Shown: positions 15,684-24,595, counted from the first letter of the stretch. The stretch: 64,000 nucleotides of DNA from Casp-actino8 sp001510455 (GCA_027592035.1 JAQCIK010000010.1:1-64000); one strand, 5' to 3'. Made by a program: numbers and translations. The notes: generated by a model not told the origin, from the sequence alone.

Positions 15684-16847
15684 TCAGCCCTGCTCAACCG
15701 GGGTTCCACCCCGTTCAGCCAGGGCGGCCAACGCCTCGGCGATGGAGGCCACCGGCACGATTTCGACCCCGGAACCGGCCGCCGACCGGGCCGCCGCCAG
15801 TTCGTCGACGCTTTGCGCGCTCGGGACGAGGAACAGGCCCGCCCCCGATCGGCGAACCGCCACGGCTTTTTGCACCAGTGCCCCGATCGGTCCGACCGAA
15901 CCGTCTCCGCCCATGGTGCCGGTGACCGCCACCCCACCGGGCGGGCTCAATTCACCAGGTGTCAGGGCGTCGATCAAGGCCAAGGTGAAGGCGAGTCCGG
16001 CTGACGGGCCACCGATCGAATCGGTGTCGATGTCGATCTCGATCGGAAGTTCCACGGTTCGGGTGTCGCGCGGGTTGAAGCCCACGATCACCCGACCCGG
16101 TTCGGAGGTACTCTCCATGAGTTCGACCTCGGCCACCCGCACCTCGTCCTCGGGGGCACCGATCGGTCGCACGGTGACGGTGATGCGATCACCCGGTCGA
16201 GTGTCGACCAAGGCGTCGCTCACGTCGGAGAGGACGCTGATTCCCGTCACCGTGACCGGATCAGTCGTGCCTCGGTCGACTTCGATCGACAGCAGCACAT
16301 CACCCACCTGAAGCACACGACAGGCACGTAGTTCGGGGGCATCGGACGGACACAACTCGGGATCGAATCCACCCACTTGGGCCGGACCTTCGGCGAACGT
16401 CGCTTCGAATCCGAGATACGACAGAGCGACGAAGGCGGCGACCTCTTTCGCGGTGGCCATCGCACCCAACTGGATCTGCTTGCTGATCGACGGTTCGCAA
16501 TCCCCGAATCGTTCTTCGCACGTCTGAACGTTCACGTACGGATCGACCCATCCCATGAAGGCCTGTAACGGTGTGAGTTCACTTCCGAGCGCTGTCACGA
16601 ATCGCACACCGCCGTCAGGGGCGAACACCTGGACCGGCTCACCCGCCGCCTCACCACCCGAGATCGACAGACGTGACGACACGAAACTCGCCGTACCCGG
16701 TGCGGTCTCGTACCTCTGCATCGGCCACACCATGGCCACGAGAACCACGGCGATCACGAGATAGGCCACCGTCACGAACGGAACGCCCCAGAGCGGACGG
16801 GCGCGCACGGCCTCACCAGGTGGGGCAGGTACCGTATCGGTCGTCAT
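15684..16847 (-). CDS. PDZ-domain, Lon-type (S16) secreted/membrane protease
   Basis: The protein (about 387 residues from ATG 16847) has a single N-terminal anchor (VTVAYLVIAVVLVAMVWPM), a central PDZ-like region, and a C-terminal Lon protease domain with the catalytic Ser in GGPSAGLAFTLALID and the catalytic Lys in GALVQKAVAVRRSG. This is the YlbL / Rv3194c type. It faces the outside of the cell and may process wall or membrane proteins. It heads the cluster with the DivIVA/MuF fusion and UPF0182. The start overlaps that of the divergent small membrane gene by CATG. Confidence 0.88.
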   Translation of the reverse strand: MTTDTVPAPPGEAVRARPLWGVPFVTVAYLVIAVVLVAMVWPMQRYETAPGTASFVSSRLSISGGEAAGEPVQVFAPDGGVRFVTALGSELTPLQAFMGWVDPYVNVQTCEERFGDCEPSISKQIQLGAMATAKEVAAFVALSYLGFEATFAEGPAQVGGFDPELCPSDAPELRACRVLQVGDVLLSIEVDRGTTDPVTVTGISVLSDVSDALVDTRPGDRITVTVRPIGAPEDEVRVAEVELMESTSEPGRVIVGFNPRDTRTVELPIEIDIDTDSIGGPSAGLAFTLALIDALTPGELSPPGGVAVTGTMGGDGSVGPIGALVQKAVAVRRSGAGLFLVPSAQSVDELAAARSAAGSGVEIVPVASIAEALAALAERGGTPVEQG

Positions 16848-17139
16848 GTCGCTCGCTGACATCACTCTCCGGGTCGCTCTTCTCGCTGGTCTGGCGCTTG
16901 CTGCGCTGGTGGCCGTGGGATGGCGCAAGCCTGCCAGAAGTCCTCATCCGATCCCACGCGACATGGCTGGTCGTGAGGCACTCGTCGAGGCTCGACCGGG
17001 CGTTCCCGAGCAGGCCCGTCGGAGAATTCTTGATCTGATCGCCCTCGGTGGGATAGCAGTAGGGGTGGCGTTCGTCGGTGCGATCGCCACTGCGCTCGTC
17101 ATTTCGTGGACCGTCACGAACGTGATCGATCGTCTGTAA
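16846..17139 (+). CDS. Small two-TM membrane protein, hypothetical
   Basis: The 97-residue protein has two clear membrane segments (VALLAGLALAALVAVGW at residues 10-26 and IALGGIAVGVAFVGAIATAL near 65-85) joined by a basic loop of about 35 residues. The family is not recognised. Its ATG shares two bases with the start of the divergent protease gene. TACCGT lies 10 nt upstream. The HEAT-repeat gene follows after 20 nt and is probably co-transcribed. Confidence 0.65.
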   Translation: MSLADITLRVALLAGLALAALVAVGWRKPARSPHPIPRDMAGREALVEARPGVPEQARRRILDLIALGGIAVGVAFVGAIATALVISWTVTNVIDRL

Positions 17140-17159
17140 GGAGAAGTCGGAGGGGGAAC

Positions 17160-17753
17160 ATGGGTGACGGCGACGCAGCCGAGCTGCGCCGCGACGTGGT
17201 CATCGCTGGACACACGGGTGACGTCAGCACGGTCGAGCGTGCGCTCGTTCACGACGAACCCGGAGTACGCGAGGCTGCCTTCGGTGCCATGGCGCGACTC
17301 GGACTCTTCACCGCCGAGTTGGCCACGACGGGAATCGACGATCCTCATGCGCGTGTTCGCAGTCGGGTGGCCGAGCTGTGTGCCGAACTGCCCGGCTTCG
17401 ACCTCGCGCCCTTGCTCGACGACGCCGACCCGATGGTGGTCGAGATGGCTGCGTGGTCGTGCGGTGAACACGAAACACCGCTTCCCCACATCGTGCCTCG
17501 TCTCGTCGAACTGTGCACGTCGCACGACGAGGCCCTCGTGCGCGAGGCGGCCGTCGCCGCTCTCGGTGCCATCGGAGACGAACGAGGATTACCGGCCATT
17601 CTTCAGGCGTGCGACGACAAACCAACAGTACGGCGACGGGCCGTTCTCGCTCTCGCGCCTTTCGATGGCGACGACGTGAAGGCCGCGCTCACCAAAGCAC
17701 TCGACGATCGCGACTGGCAGGTCCGCCAGGCTGCCGAAGACCTACTCGGCTGA
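17160..17753 (+). CDS. HEAT-repeat protein
   Basis: The product of about 197 residues is built from five or six helical repeats of about 30 residues with the PBS-lyase HEAT pattern, for example VREAAFGAMARLGLF, VRSRVAELCAEL, VREAAVAALGAIGDERGL, VRRRAVLALAPF and WQVRQAAEDLLG. Such proteins are protein-binding scaffolds; the partner is unknown. ATG 17160 is preceded by a GGAGGGGG Shine-Dalgarno sequence 4 nt upstream, so it is a leadered gene. It follows the small membrane protein by 20 nt. Confidence 0.8.
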   Translation: MGDGDAAELRRDVVIAGHTGDVSTVERALVHDEPGVREAAFGAMARLGLFTAELATTGIDDPHARVRSRVAELCAELPGFDLAPLLDDADPMVVEMAAWSCGEHETPLPHIVPRLVELCTSHDEALVREAAVAALGAIGDERGLPAILQACDDKPTVRRRAVLALAPFDGDDVKAALTKALDDRDWQVRQAAEDLLG

Positions 17754-17784
17754 TCTTTCGAACGTAACGCCGCGAAGGCGACAG

Positions 17785-17790
17785 TACAGT
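17785..17790 (+). promoter_or_regulatory. -10 hexamer TACAGT for the carotenoid oxygenase gene
   Basis: TACAGT ends 8 nt before ATG 17799; no ribosome binding site. Confidence 0.45.
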
Positions 17791-17798
17791 CGCGTGGT

Positions 17799-19268
17799 AT
17801 GGGAATCGTGATTCACGACCGATTTCGTTCGACGTTGCCACACGACGACGACCACCCGTATCGCACTGGTGCGTGGAAACCGCAGTCGGTCGAATACACG
17901 GCCACTCAGATGCCGACGATCGGACGGGTTCCCGATGATCTGAACGGCGTGTACATACGCAACACCGAGAATCCACTGCATCCCAATCTCGAGCGCTATC
18001 ACCCCTTCGACGGTGACGGCATGTTGCACTGCATGTCCTTCACCGAAGGCTCGGCCGAATACCGGAATCGATTCGTGCGCACCACTGGCCTCGCCGTCGA
18101 ACAAGAAGCCGGTGGTGCGCAGTGGTCGGGGCTGGCCGAGGCTCCGGCCAAGTCGCCACGTACCGACGGATGGGGAGCCCGAACACGAATGAAGGACGCA
18201 TCGAGCACCGACGTGGTGGTGTTCGGTGGGCTCGCACTGTCGAGCTTCTATCAATGCGGCGAGTTGTATCAACTCGATCCGCGCACACTCGACGATCGAG
18301 GTCGGGCCACCTGGAACGGCCGGTTCCCGTCGGCCGGTGTGTCGGCGCACACCAAGGTCGACGAGAACACCAACGAGTTGCTCTTCTTCAACTACGAAAC
18401 CGCGGCTCCGTACATGCACTACGGAGTCGTGAACGATCGGCACGAACTCGTGCACTACGTACCGATCGAACTTCCCGGTCCACGACTGCCTCACGACATG
18501 GCCTTCACCGAGAACTATGCGATCCTCAACGATTGCCCACTTTTCTGGGATCCCGATCTGATCGGTCGTGGTGTGTACGCCACCAAGTGGCATCCCGAGA
18601 TGCCCACGCGCTTCGCCATCGTCCCGAGACGAAGTGGGTCCGGAGACGTGCGTTGGTTCGAAGCCGATCCGACGTACGTGTTGCACTGGATCAACGCCTT
18701 CGAGACGTCCGATCACGAAGGTGACTGGATCGTGCTCGACGGTTTCTTCCAACACGATCCGTCACCATCGCTGCCACCCGATGCCGATCTCAACACTCGC
18801 CTGTTTCGATTCCTCGATCTCTACGCCATGGACTCGCGAGCCCATCGCTGGCGTTTCAATCTCACGACCGGAGAGACCCGTGAAGGCCCGCTCACCGATG
18901 AGGTCAGTGAATTCGGCATGATCAACGGGGCCGTCGGCGGTCGTGATTACCGGTACTACTACTCGGTCGTGCCCACACCGGGTCGATTCCAGTTCGACGG
19001 AATCGTGAAGAACGATCTGCTCACCGGTTCGACCGAGACCTTCTTGTTCGGCGACGGTGTGTTCGGCAGTGAGACCGTGATGGCTCCTCGTCCCGACGCT
19101 CGTTCGGAGGACGACGGCTACCTCATCACGTTCGTGTCGGACGTGAACGCCGATCGTTCGGAATGTCTGATCTTCGACGCCGAAGGTGTGGCCGAAGGAC
19201 CGATCTGTCGAATCGAACTACCCGAGAGAATCAGTAGCGGAACGCACGCCTGTTGGGCGTCGTTCTGA
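17799..19268 (+). CDS. Carotenoid cleavage oxygenase (RPE65/ACO family)
   Basis: The 489-residue protein has the family start (LNGVYIRNTENPL, RYHPFDGDGMLH) and all four Fe(II)-binding histidines in their usual contexts: H184 in SAHTKVDE, H232 in PHDMAFTENYAI, H296 in YVLHWINAFE, and H483 in SGTHACWASF. It should form the seven-bladed propeller that splits a carotenoid, apocarotenoid or a stilbene/lignin-type double bond with O2. No other carotenoid gene is nearby, so the substrate is open. Length is normal for the family. Confidence 0.93.
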   Translation: MGIVIHDRFRSTLPHDDDHPYRTGAWKPQSVEYTATQMPTIGRVPDDLNGVYIRNTENPLHPNLERYHPFDGDGMLHCMSFTEGSAEYRNRFVRTTGLAVEQEAGGAQWSGLAEAPAKSPRTDGWGARTRMKDASSTDVVVFGGLALSSFYQCGELYQLDPRTLDDRGRATWNGRFPSAGVSAHTKVDENTNELLFFNYETAAPYMHYGVVNDRHELVHYVPIELPGPRLPHDMAFTENYAILNDCPLFWDPDLIGRGVYATKWHPEMPTRFAIVPRRSGSGDVRWFEADPTYVLHWINAFETSDHEGDWIVLDGFFQHDPSPSLPPDADLNTRLFRFLDLYAMDSRAHRWRFNLTTGETREGPLTDEVSEFGMINGAVGGRDYRYYYSVVPTPGRFQFDGIVKNDLLTGSTETFLFGDGVFGSETVMAPRPDARSEDDGYLITFVSDVNADRSECLIFDAEGVAEGPICRIELPERISSGTHACWASF

Positions 19269-19278
19269 CGAATCTGCG

Positions 19279-19446
19279 TCAGCGACCGAGAAGGGTCGAG
19301 AGGAAGCCCTTCTTCGCCCCGGCCGGAGCCTCGTCGCACTTGCAGCGCTCGTCCTTCGGAACGTGTCCGAGCACCTGCTCGACGTGAGCTCCACATCCGG
19401 CCCAACCGGGCTTCCCGCACTTGTTGCACATCACTTGTCGGCACAT
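19279..19446 (-). CDS. Small Cys-rich protein, 55 residues
   Basis: The product begins MCRQVMCNKCGKPGWAGCG and has seven cysteines in pairs (CNKC, CGAH, CKCDE) that could bind zinc. Related short proteins are common in actinobacteria but of unknown role. The start at 19446 is favoured over long upstream extensions because TACCCT lies 7 nt before it. A short palindrome (ATACCC-CCTA-GGGTAT, 19445-19460) covers the hexamer and the first start bases, hinting at self-control. Confidence 0.75.
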   Translation of the reverse strand: MCRQVMCNKCGKPGWAGCGAHVEQVLGHVPKDERCKCDEAPAGAKKGFLSTLLGR

Positions 19447-19453
19447 ACCCCCT

Positions 19454-19459
19454 AGGGTA
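19454..19459 (-). promoter_or_regulatory. -10 hexamer TACCCT for the small Cys-rich gene
   Basis: TACCCT on the minus strand ends 7 nt before ATG 19446 and lies within a 6-4-6 palindrome (19445-19460). Confidence 0.45.
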
Positions 19460-19500
19460 TCTGTCCGGTCCGGGAACGTCAACTCTGGAACACTGCCTCG

Positions 19501-20136
19501 GTGTCCCATCTTCTTCCCGACAACGTCGTCGTCGAGGCCTATCGCGATCTCCGATCCCGGATGATCGAGCTGTTCGACGACACCCCTGCTCATCTGGCAA
19601 CGGCTCCGGTTCCTCATTGCCCCTCGTGGACGGTTCGAGATCTGGCTGCTCACATGGTGGGAGTTCCCGAAGACATTCTCGCCAGTCGTATGGACGGGGT
19701 GACCACCGATGCCTGGACGCAGGCCCAGGTCGACCGCCATCTCGATCATTCACTCACCGACCTGGCCGAGATATGGAGGGGCCTGATCGAACCCTTCGAT
19801 GGGGTCCTGCCGCACATTCCGTCACCGGTCAACTCTCAATTGGTGATGGACGCGGTCACCCACGAACACGACTTTCGCCAGGCCATCGGCCGACCCGGGG
19901 CTCGGGATTCGTCGGCGGTCACGGTCGGACTCGGCTGGCTGCTCGACGCAGCCGGGGACGACGATCTCACCGACCGACTGCGTCGGACCGTCCCCGACGA
20001 GTTCGATCTGCTGCGCGTGATGTCGGGTCGACGATCGCCTGAACAAATGGCCCGACTCGGCCTCGACGTGGATGCCGTGATGCCGCTTTTCGTCGGGAAA
20101 CCCCTCACACCTCCCACCGAGTCGATCGACGAATGA
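19501..20136 (+). CDS. Maleylpyruvate isomerase family / DinB-like mycothiol-type protein
   Basis: The 211-residue protein has the MDMPI_N helical-bundle signatures: HCPSWTVRDLAAHMVG near residues 38-53 and VMDAVTHEHDFRQAIGRPG near 115-133, supplying the His ligands of a metal site. Proteins of this TIGR03083-type family use mycothiol or related thiols for isomerase or transferase reactions. The specific reaction is unknown. The GTG start at 19501 lacks a good ribosome site. The modABC operon follows 50 nt downstream behind its own promoter. Confidence 0.8.
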   Translation: MSHLLPDNVVVEAYRDLRSRMIELFDDTPAHLATAPVPHCPSWTVRDLAAHMVGVPEDILASRMDGVTTDAWTQAQVDRHLDHSLTDLAEIWRGLIEPFDGVLPHIPSPVNSQLVMDAVTHEHDFRQAIGRPGARDSSAVTVGLGWLLDAAGDDDLTDRLRRTVPDEFDLLRVMSGRRSPEQMARLGLDVDAVMPLFVGKPLTPPTESIDE

Positions 20137-20158
20137 GCCGCTGACTCTCATCGTCGAT

Positions 20159-20177
20159 TTAGTCATTCATTGACTAA
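20159..20177. promoter_or_regulatory. AT-rich palindrome (operator) of the molybdate operon
   Basis: TTAGTCA-N5-TGACTAA is a perfect 7-5-7 inverted repeat whose right arm overlaps the -10 hexamer. It is unusually AT-rich for this genome. Binding there would block RNA polymerase, so it is a likely repressor site. Confidence 0.6.
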
Positions 20178-20180
20178 TCT
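20175..20180 (+). promoter_or_regulatory. -10 hexamer TAATCT of the mod operon
   Basis: TAATCT ends 6 nt before GTG 20187: leaderless pattern. Confidence 0.55.
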
Positions 20181-20186
20181 GCCCCC

Positions 20187-20921
20187 GTGGCCCGTCCTTC
20201 GCTCAGGAGTTGTCTTGCACTGACCGTGCTCGGTCTCCTCGTCGGCTGCTCGGGATCGTCCGACACGACCGTGAGCGTGTTCGCCGCCGCGTCTCTCTCG
20301 GATGCGTTCACCGAACTGGAAGCAGCGTTCGAAGCCGAGCACCCCGACATCGACGTGCTCGTGAACCTCGCCGGATCGTCGGCGTTAGCCGCCCAGATCG
20401 TCGAGGGAGCACCGGCCGACGTCTTCGCATCAGCCGACGAGGCCACCATGGAACGAGTCGCGACTCTGCTCGACGCACCGGCGACGATCTTCGCCACCAA
20501 CCGACTCCAGATCGTGACCGAAGCGGGAAATCCGCTCGGGATCGAGACCCTCGACGATCTCTCCGATCCATCCGTCCTGTTCGTCACCTCGGCACTCGAC
20601 GTTCCGATCGGCCGCTACTCGGCCGACGTGTTGGCCCGCGCGAATGTCGACCTTCGCCCGGTGTCATTCGAAGAAAGTGTGAAGGGCATCGTGACGAAGG
20701 TGAGGGCCGGTGAGGCCGACGCCGGAATCGTGTACGCCACCGACGTGATCGCAGCTGGCTCATCGGTCACCGGAGTCGACATCGCCGACGACTTCCAAGT
20801 GGTGGCTCGCTACCCGATCGCTCGACTGACGAATCGGGAAGCATCGACGACGTTCGTCGACTTCGTTCTGTCGACCCGTGCACGATCCATCCTCGACGAC
20901 TTCGGATTCGGCGCGCCATGA
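20187..20921 (+). CDS. modA: Molybdate ABC transporter substrate-binding lipoprotein
   Basis: The 244-residue protein starts with a lipoprotein signal (RSCLALTVLGLLVGCSGSS, lipobox LVGC), then VSVFAAASLSDAFTELEAAF, the ModA signature whose Ser and Ala contact the oxyanion, and NLAGSSALAAQIVEGAPADVFASADE. It captures molybdate (or tungstate) outside the membrane. modB, modC and a PadR-type regulator follow with short gaps or overlaps, forming one operon under the palindrome at 20159-20177. Confidence 0.93.
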   Translation: MARPSLRSCLALTVLGLLVGCSGSSDTTVSVFAAASLSDAFTELEAAFEAEHPDIDVLVNLAGSSALAAQIVEGAPADVFASADEATMERVATLLDAPATIFATNRLQIVTEAGNPLGIETLDDLSDPSVLFVTSALDVPIGRYSADVLARANVDLRPVSFEESVKGIVTKVRAGEADAGIVYATDVIAAGSSVTGVDIADDFQVVARYPIARLTNREASTTFVDFVLSTRARSILDDFGFGAP

Positions 20922-20934
20922 GAATCGGGGCCCC

Positions 20935-21750
20935 ATGAATCGACGGACTCGCACCACTCGCCCACCCATCGGCATCGTCGTGTTGGCCGCGCTGGCCGTG
21001 GCTTTCTTCACTCTTCCTTTCGCCGGTCTGCTGTGGCGAGCACCGTGGAGCGACCTCGTCGACGTGATTCGAGAGGGTGCCGCTCGCCAGGCCCTCTGGC
21101 TATCGATCCAGACGTCGATTCTCGCCACGCTCGTAGCAGTCGTGATCGGTGTTCCACTGGCCTGGGTGCTCGCACGAATCGACTTTCCGTTTCGCAACGT
21201 CGTGCGCGCCCTCGCAACGCTGTCGATGGTTCTTCCGCCCGTCGTCGGTGGCGTGGCGCTCTTCTTCTCGTTCGGTCGACGTGGCCTCTTCGGCCAGTAC
21301 CTCTACGACTGGTTCGGTATTCGCTTACCCTTCACCACGGCCGGAGTGGTGGTCGCCCAAGCCTTCGTCGCCATGCCCTTCCTCGTGCTCACGGTCGAAT
21401 CGGCCTTCCGTCAGTTCGACATTCGCTACGAAGACGTTGCACGGTCCCTCGGCGCCAGCCGCTGGTACGCGTTCCGACGCATCACACTGCCTTCCATCCG
21501 ACCAGCGATCATCGCTGGTCTCGTGTTGGCGTGGGCACGCGCTCTCGGAGAATTCGGAGCGACCATCACCTTCGCCGGCAACCTTCCTGGCACCACCCAA
21601 ACGATGCCTCTCGCCACATACATCGCACTCGAATCGGATCCCGGGGCCGCACTCATTCTGAGCATCGTGCTGATCGTCGTCTCGTTCGGTGTACTGATCG
21701 GTCTGCGCGATCGTTGGCTCGGAAACCCCCACGAGGTGATCCGACCGTGA
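20935..21750 (+). CDS. modB: Molybdate ABC transporter permease
   Basis: The 271-residue protein has six hydrophobic segments and the ModB/CysW-type EAA loop (EDVARSLGASRWYAFRRITL) that docks on the ATPase. It forms the channel for molybdate. ATG 20935 starts 13 nt after modA. Its stop overlaps the GTG of modC (GTGA), so the two are translationally coupled. Confidence 0.92.
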   Translation: MNRRTRTTRPPIGIVVLAALAVAFFTLPFAGLLWRAPWSDLVDVIREGAARQALWLSIQTSILATLVAVVIGVPLAWVLARIDFPFRNVVRALATLSMVLPPVVGGVALFFSFGRRGLFGQYLYDWFGIRLPFTTAGVVVAQAFVAMPFLVLTVESAFRQFDIRYEDVARSLGASRWYAFRRITLPSIRPAIIAGLVLAWARALGEFGATITFAGNLPGTTQTMPLATYIALESDPGAALILSIVLIVVSFGVLIGLRDRWLGNPHEVIRP

Positions 21751-22469
21751 GCCTCGACGCAGTGATGGGCGTGAAGCGAGGCGACTTCCGACTCGACCTG
21801 TCGATTCACGTGAGCGCCGGTGAAACACTCGCGGTACTCGGACCGAACGGAGCGGGGAAATCGACGATCCTTCGTTGCATTCTCGGAATCGTTCCCCTCG
21901 AGAGTGGGCGGATCACATTGGCCGACTCCGTGCTCGACGACGTCGACACCGATGCGTTCGTCGAACCCGAAAGACGCCGCATCGGCGCGGTCTTCCAGGA
22001 TCACCTGCTCTTTCGGCACCTGTCGGCTCTCGACAACGTCGCCTTCGGACCACGAGCACGAGGCGAGAAGAAGGAACACTCTCGACTCGTCGCACGAGCC
22101 CTTCTCGAACGCTTCGAGATCGACCACCTCGCCGATCGCTTCCCTTCTCAGCTGAGTGGCGGAGAAGCACAGCGGGTCGCGCTGGCCCGCGCCTTGGCGA
22201 TCGAACCGAGGGCACTCCTGCTCGACGAACCGTTGGCCGCGCTCGACGTGACCACCCGTCGAATCGTTCGGGACGAGCTGGCTTCGTTCCTCTCGACCTT
22301 CGAAGGGCCGCGGGTAATCGTGACTCACGATCCGGATGATGCCCGTCGACTTGCCGACCAGGTGCTCATCGTCGAGCACGGTTCCGTCGTCCAACACGGA
22401 GCGATCCTCGACGTGATGCGCTCCCCCGCCTCTCCGTACGTGCAAGCACTCTTCGGAGACGACCGATGA
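21747..22469 (+). CDS. modC: Molybdate ABC transporter ATP-binding protein
   Basis: The 240-residue ATPase has Walker A GPNGAGKST, the ABC signature LSGGEAQRVALARAL, Walker B RALLLDEPLAALD, and the switch His in VIVTHDPDDA. It powers ModAB. It is shorter than E. coli ModC because it ends after the nucleotide-binding domain and lacks the C-terminal MOP (molybdate-binding) domain, so transport is not self-regulated that way. GTG start overlaps the modB stop; its own stop overlaps the start of the regulator gene. Confidence 0.92.
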   Translation: MSLDAVMGVKRGDFRLDLSIHVSAGETLAVLGPNGAGKSTILRCILGIVPLESGRITLADSVLDDVDTDAFVEPERRRIGAVFQDHLLFRHLSALDNVAFGPRARGEKKEHSRLVARALLERFEIDHLADRFPSQLSGGEAQRVALARALAIEPRALLLDEPLAALDVTTRRIVRDELASFLSTFEGPRVIVTHDPDDARRLADQVLIVEHGSVVQHGAILDVMRSPASPYVQALFGDDR

Positions 22470-22993
22470 GTCGGCCGTCCCGACGTGACGACGAACTCCT
22501 GCTCGGTGAATGGGCCTGCCTCGGCGTCCTGGCCGCCGAACCGAGTCATGGTTTCGCCGTCTCGGTCAGGTTGCGACCCGACGGCGACGTCGGCCGTGTG
22601 TGGTCACTCAGCCGCGCTCTCACTTACCGAGCCATCGAACGACTCCGCGCCAACGAACACATCAGACCGTTGGGTGAGGAGCCTGGCCTGGCCGGTGGCA
22701 ATCGCACGATTCTCGACGTGACCACGTCCGGTCGCCAACTACTCGACGAATGGTTGGCCACACCCGTACATCATCTACGCGATCTGCGCAGTGAACTACT
22801 GCTCAAGTTGACCCTGTCCGAAATCCTCGGTGTCGACACCTCGGGTCTCGTGGCAGAGCAGCGACGAGTCGTGGCCGACATCGAAACCAACCTGCGAGCA
22901 AATCTCGCGGAAGCGCAGCATGATCTGGTGACGACCTGGCGACTCGAGAGTGCCGCCGCCGCGTCTCGTTTTCTCGACTCGATGTTGCGTTGA
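22466..22993 (+). CDS. PadR-family transcriptional regulator in the mod operon
   Basis: The 175-residue protein has the PadR winged helix: WACLGVLAAEPSHGFAVSVRL, then SRALTYRAIERLRANEHIRPL and the wing with GGNRTILDVTTSGRQLLDEWL, followed by a helical dimerisation tail. Its ATG overlaps the modC stop (ATGA). As the last gene of the molybdate operon it may be the operon's own regulator acting at 20159-20177 in place of ModE; that is inference. It has no recognisable molybdate-binding domain. Confidence 0.85.
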   Translation: MSRPSRRDDELLLGEWACLGVLAAEPSHGFAVSVRLRPDGDVGRVWSLSRALTYRAIERLRANEHIRPLGEEPGLAGGNRTILDVTTSGRQLLDEWLATPVHHLRDLRSELLLKLTLSEILGVDTSGLVAEQRRVVADIETNLRANLAEAQHDLVTTWRLESAAAASRFLDSMLR

Positions 22994-23002
22994 CGGTGGG
23001 CG

Positions 23003-24586
23003 TCACTCCTCGACGCCGGCGAGGATCGGCTTCAAGGTGAGTTCGGGTTCGTCACTCATGAGACGCTGCAAGCGGTAGCGATTCTCGAACAGTGCCACGA
23101 GCTCCCCGTCGCCGCGACGCATGATCCGAATACCACCGATGCGACGCAAGCGTTCGATCGATTCGTCGTCGGTGAGTCGGATGGCCTGATAACCCGCCGG
23201 CTCGATTCGACTCGGGGCGTTGAATTCGTGTTCGAGGCGATGAGCGAACACTTCGAACTGCAGTTGACCGACAGCCGCCAGAACCGGATCGGCCTCTCCC
23301 ATGTCGGGATCACGCAACACCTGAACCACGCCTTCTTCGTCGAGCTGCGCCAGACCTTTGCGGAACTGCTTGAACTTTCCGGTGTCGATCGGCCGAGCGG
23401 TGGCGAAGACCTCGGGTTCGAAGCGAGGCACTCCCGGAAACTCGACGCGCGGTCCAGTGAAGAGAGTGTCGCCGATCTGCAAACCCGACGCGTTGATGAG
23501 ACCGATCACGTCACCCGGATAGGCCTGTTCGATCGTTTCGCGATCGGCACCGAATGCGGTGGTCGCGTACTTGGTGCCCACCGGCTTGCCCGTTCGAGCG
23601 TTGGTGACATCCATCGAACGGACGAACTCACCCGAACACACACGTGCGAAGGCCAGTCGGTCACGATGGTTCGGATCCATGTTGGCCTGCACCTTGAACA
23701 CGAAAGCCGAGAACGGGGAATCAATCGGGCGAGGCTGGCCGTCGACATCGAGGCGAGGCGACGGCGCCGGTGCGTAGTCGACCACCGCATCGAGAAGCAT
23801 GCGCACACCGAAATTGGTGAGAGCCGATCCGACGAACACCGGTGTGGACTCGCCGGCCAGAAACGACGGTCGGTCGATGTCGGCGCCGATGGCTTCGAGA
23901 AGTCCGCATCCGTCGAGAGCGACCTTCCAGGCGTCGCCTTCCTCGGCCGCCGCGACCTCTCGATCGATCACTTCTTCCGGAGCCAGTGATGCTCCTCGCG
24001 CCGTGCGCGTGAATCGTACGTAGTCACCCGAACGACGATCGACCACCCCACGGAAGTCACCCGGTATGCCCACGGGCCAGGTGGCCGGTGTGGGTCGCAA
24101 CCCGATCTGTTCCTCGACTTCGTCGAGAAGTTCGAGCGGATCACGTCCGGGTCGGTCGTACTTGTTGAAGAAGGTCACGACCGGAAGTCGACGGGTCCGG
24201 CACACCTGGAAGAGTTTCAGGGTCTGTGACTCGATGCCCTTTGCAGTGTCGAGCACCATGATCACCGCGTCGACCGCCGCCAGCACTCGATACGTGTCCT
24301 CGGAGAAGTCCCGGTGACCCGGTGTGTCGAGCAGATTGATCACATGATCGTGATACGGAAACTGCAGAACGGCCGACGACACCGAGATACCTCGTTGGCG
24401 TTCGAGTTCCATCCAGTCGGACGTCGCGCCGCGTCGGTCACCCCGAGCGTGCACGGCTCCGGCCGACTGAATCGCCCCGGCATAGAGCAAGAACTTCTCG
24501 GTGAGAGTGGTCTTACCAGCGTCGGGGTGACTGATGATCGCGATGGTGCGACGACGGGAGGCTTCATGAGAGACGTCGATCGACAC
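23003..24586 (-). CDS. prfC: Peptide chain release factor 3
   Basis: The 527-residue GTPase has the translation-factor G motifs SHPDAGKTTLTEKFLL (P loop), the RF3-type switch GDRRGATSDWMELERQRGISVSS, DTPGHRDFSEDTYR, and FFNKYDRPGRD. Its length and the GRDPLELLDEVE region match RF3 rather than EF-G. It recycles RF1/RF2 from the ribosome after termination. GTG start at 24586, with TAGATT 9 nt upstream. It is transcribed divergently from the Bcr/CflA transporter gene. Confidence 0.94.
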   Translation of the reverse strand: MSIDVSHEASRRRTIAIISHPDAGKTTLTEKFLLYAGAIQSAGAVHARGDRRGATSDWMELERQRGISVSSAVLQFPYHDHVINLLDTPGHRDFSEDTYRVLAAVDAVIMVLDTAKGIESQTLKLFQVCRTRRLPVVTFFNKYDRPGRDPLELLDEVEEQIGLRPTPATWPVGIPGDFRGVVDRRSGDYVRFTRTARGASLAPEEVIDREVAAAEEGDAWKVALDGCGLLEAIGADIDRPSFLAGESTPVFVGSALTNFGVRMLLDAVVDYAPAPSPRLDVDGQPRPIDSPFSAFVFKVQANMDPNHRDRLAFARVCSGEFVRSMDVTNARTGKPVGTKYATTAFGADRETIEQAYPGDVIGLINASGLQIGDTLFTGPRVEFPGVPRFEPEVFATARPIDTGKFKQFRKGLAQLDEEGVVQVLRDPDMGEADPVLAAVGQLQFEVFAHRLEHEFNAPSRIEPAGYQAIRLTDDESIERLRRIGGIRIMRRGDGELVALFENRYRLQRLMSDEPELTLKPILAGVEE

Positions 24587-24595
24587 AAGATGGGC

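Noticed and set aside
13416..16004. Long open frame of 862 codons on the plus strand
   Set aside because: It runs antisense to the DivIVA/MuF fusion and neighbours. G+C-rich codon bias opens the opposite frame; the translation has no family features and no plausible start signal.
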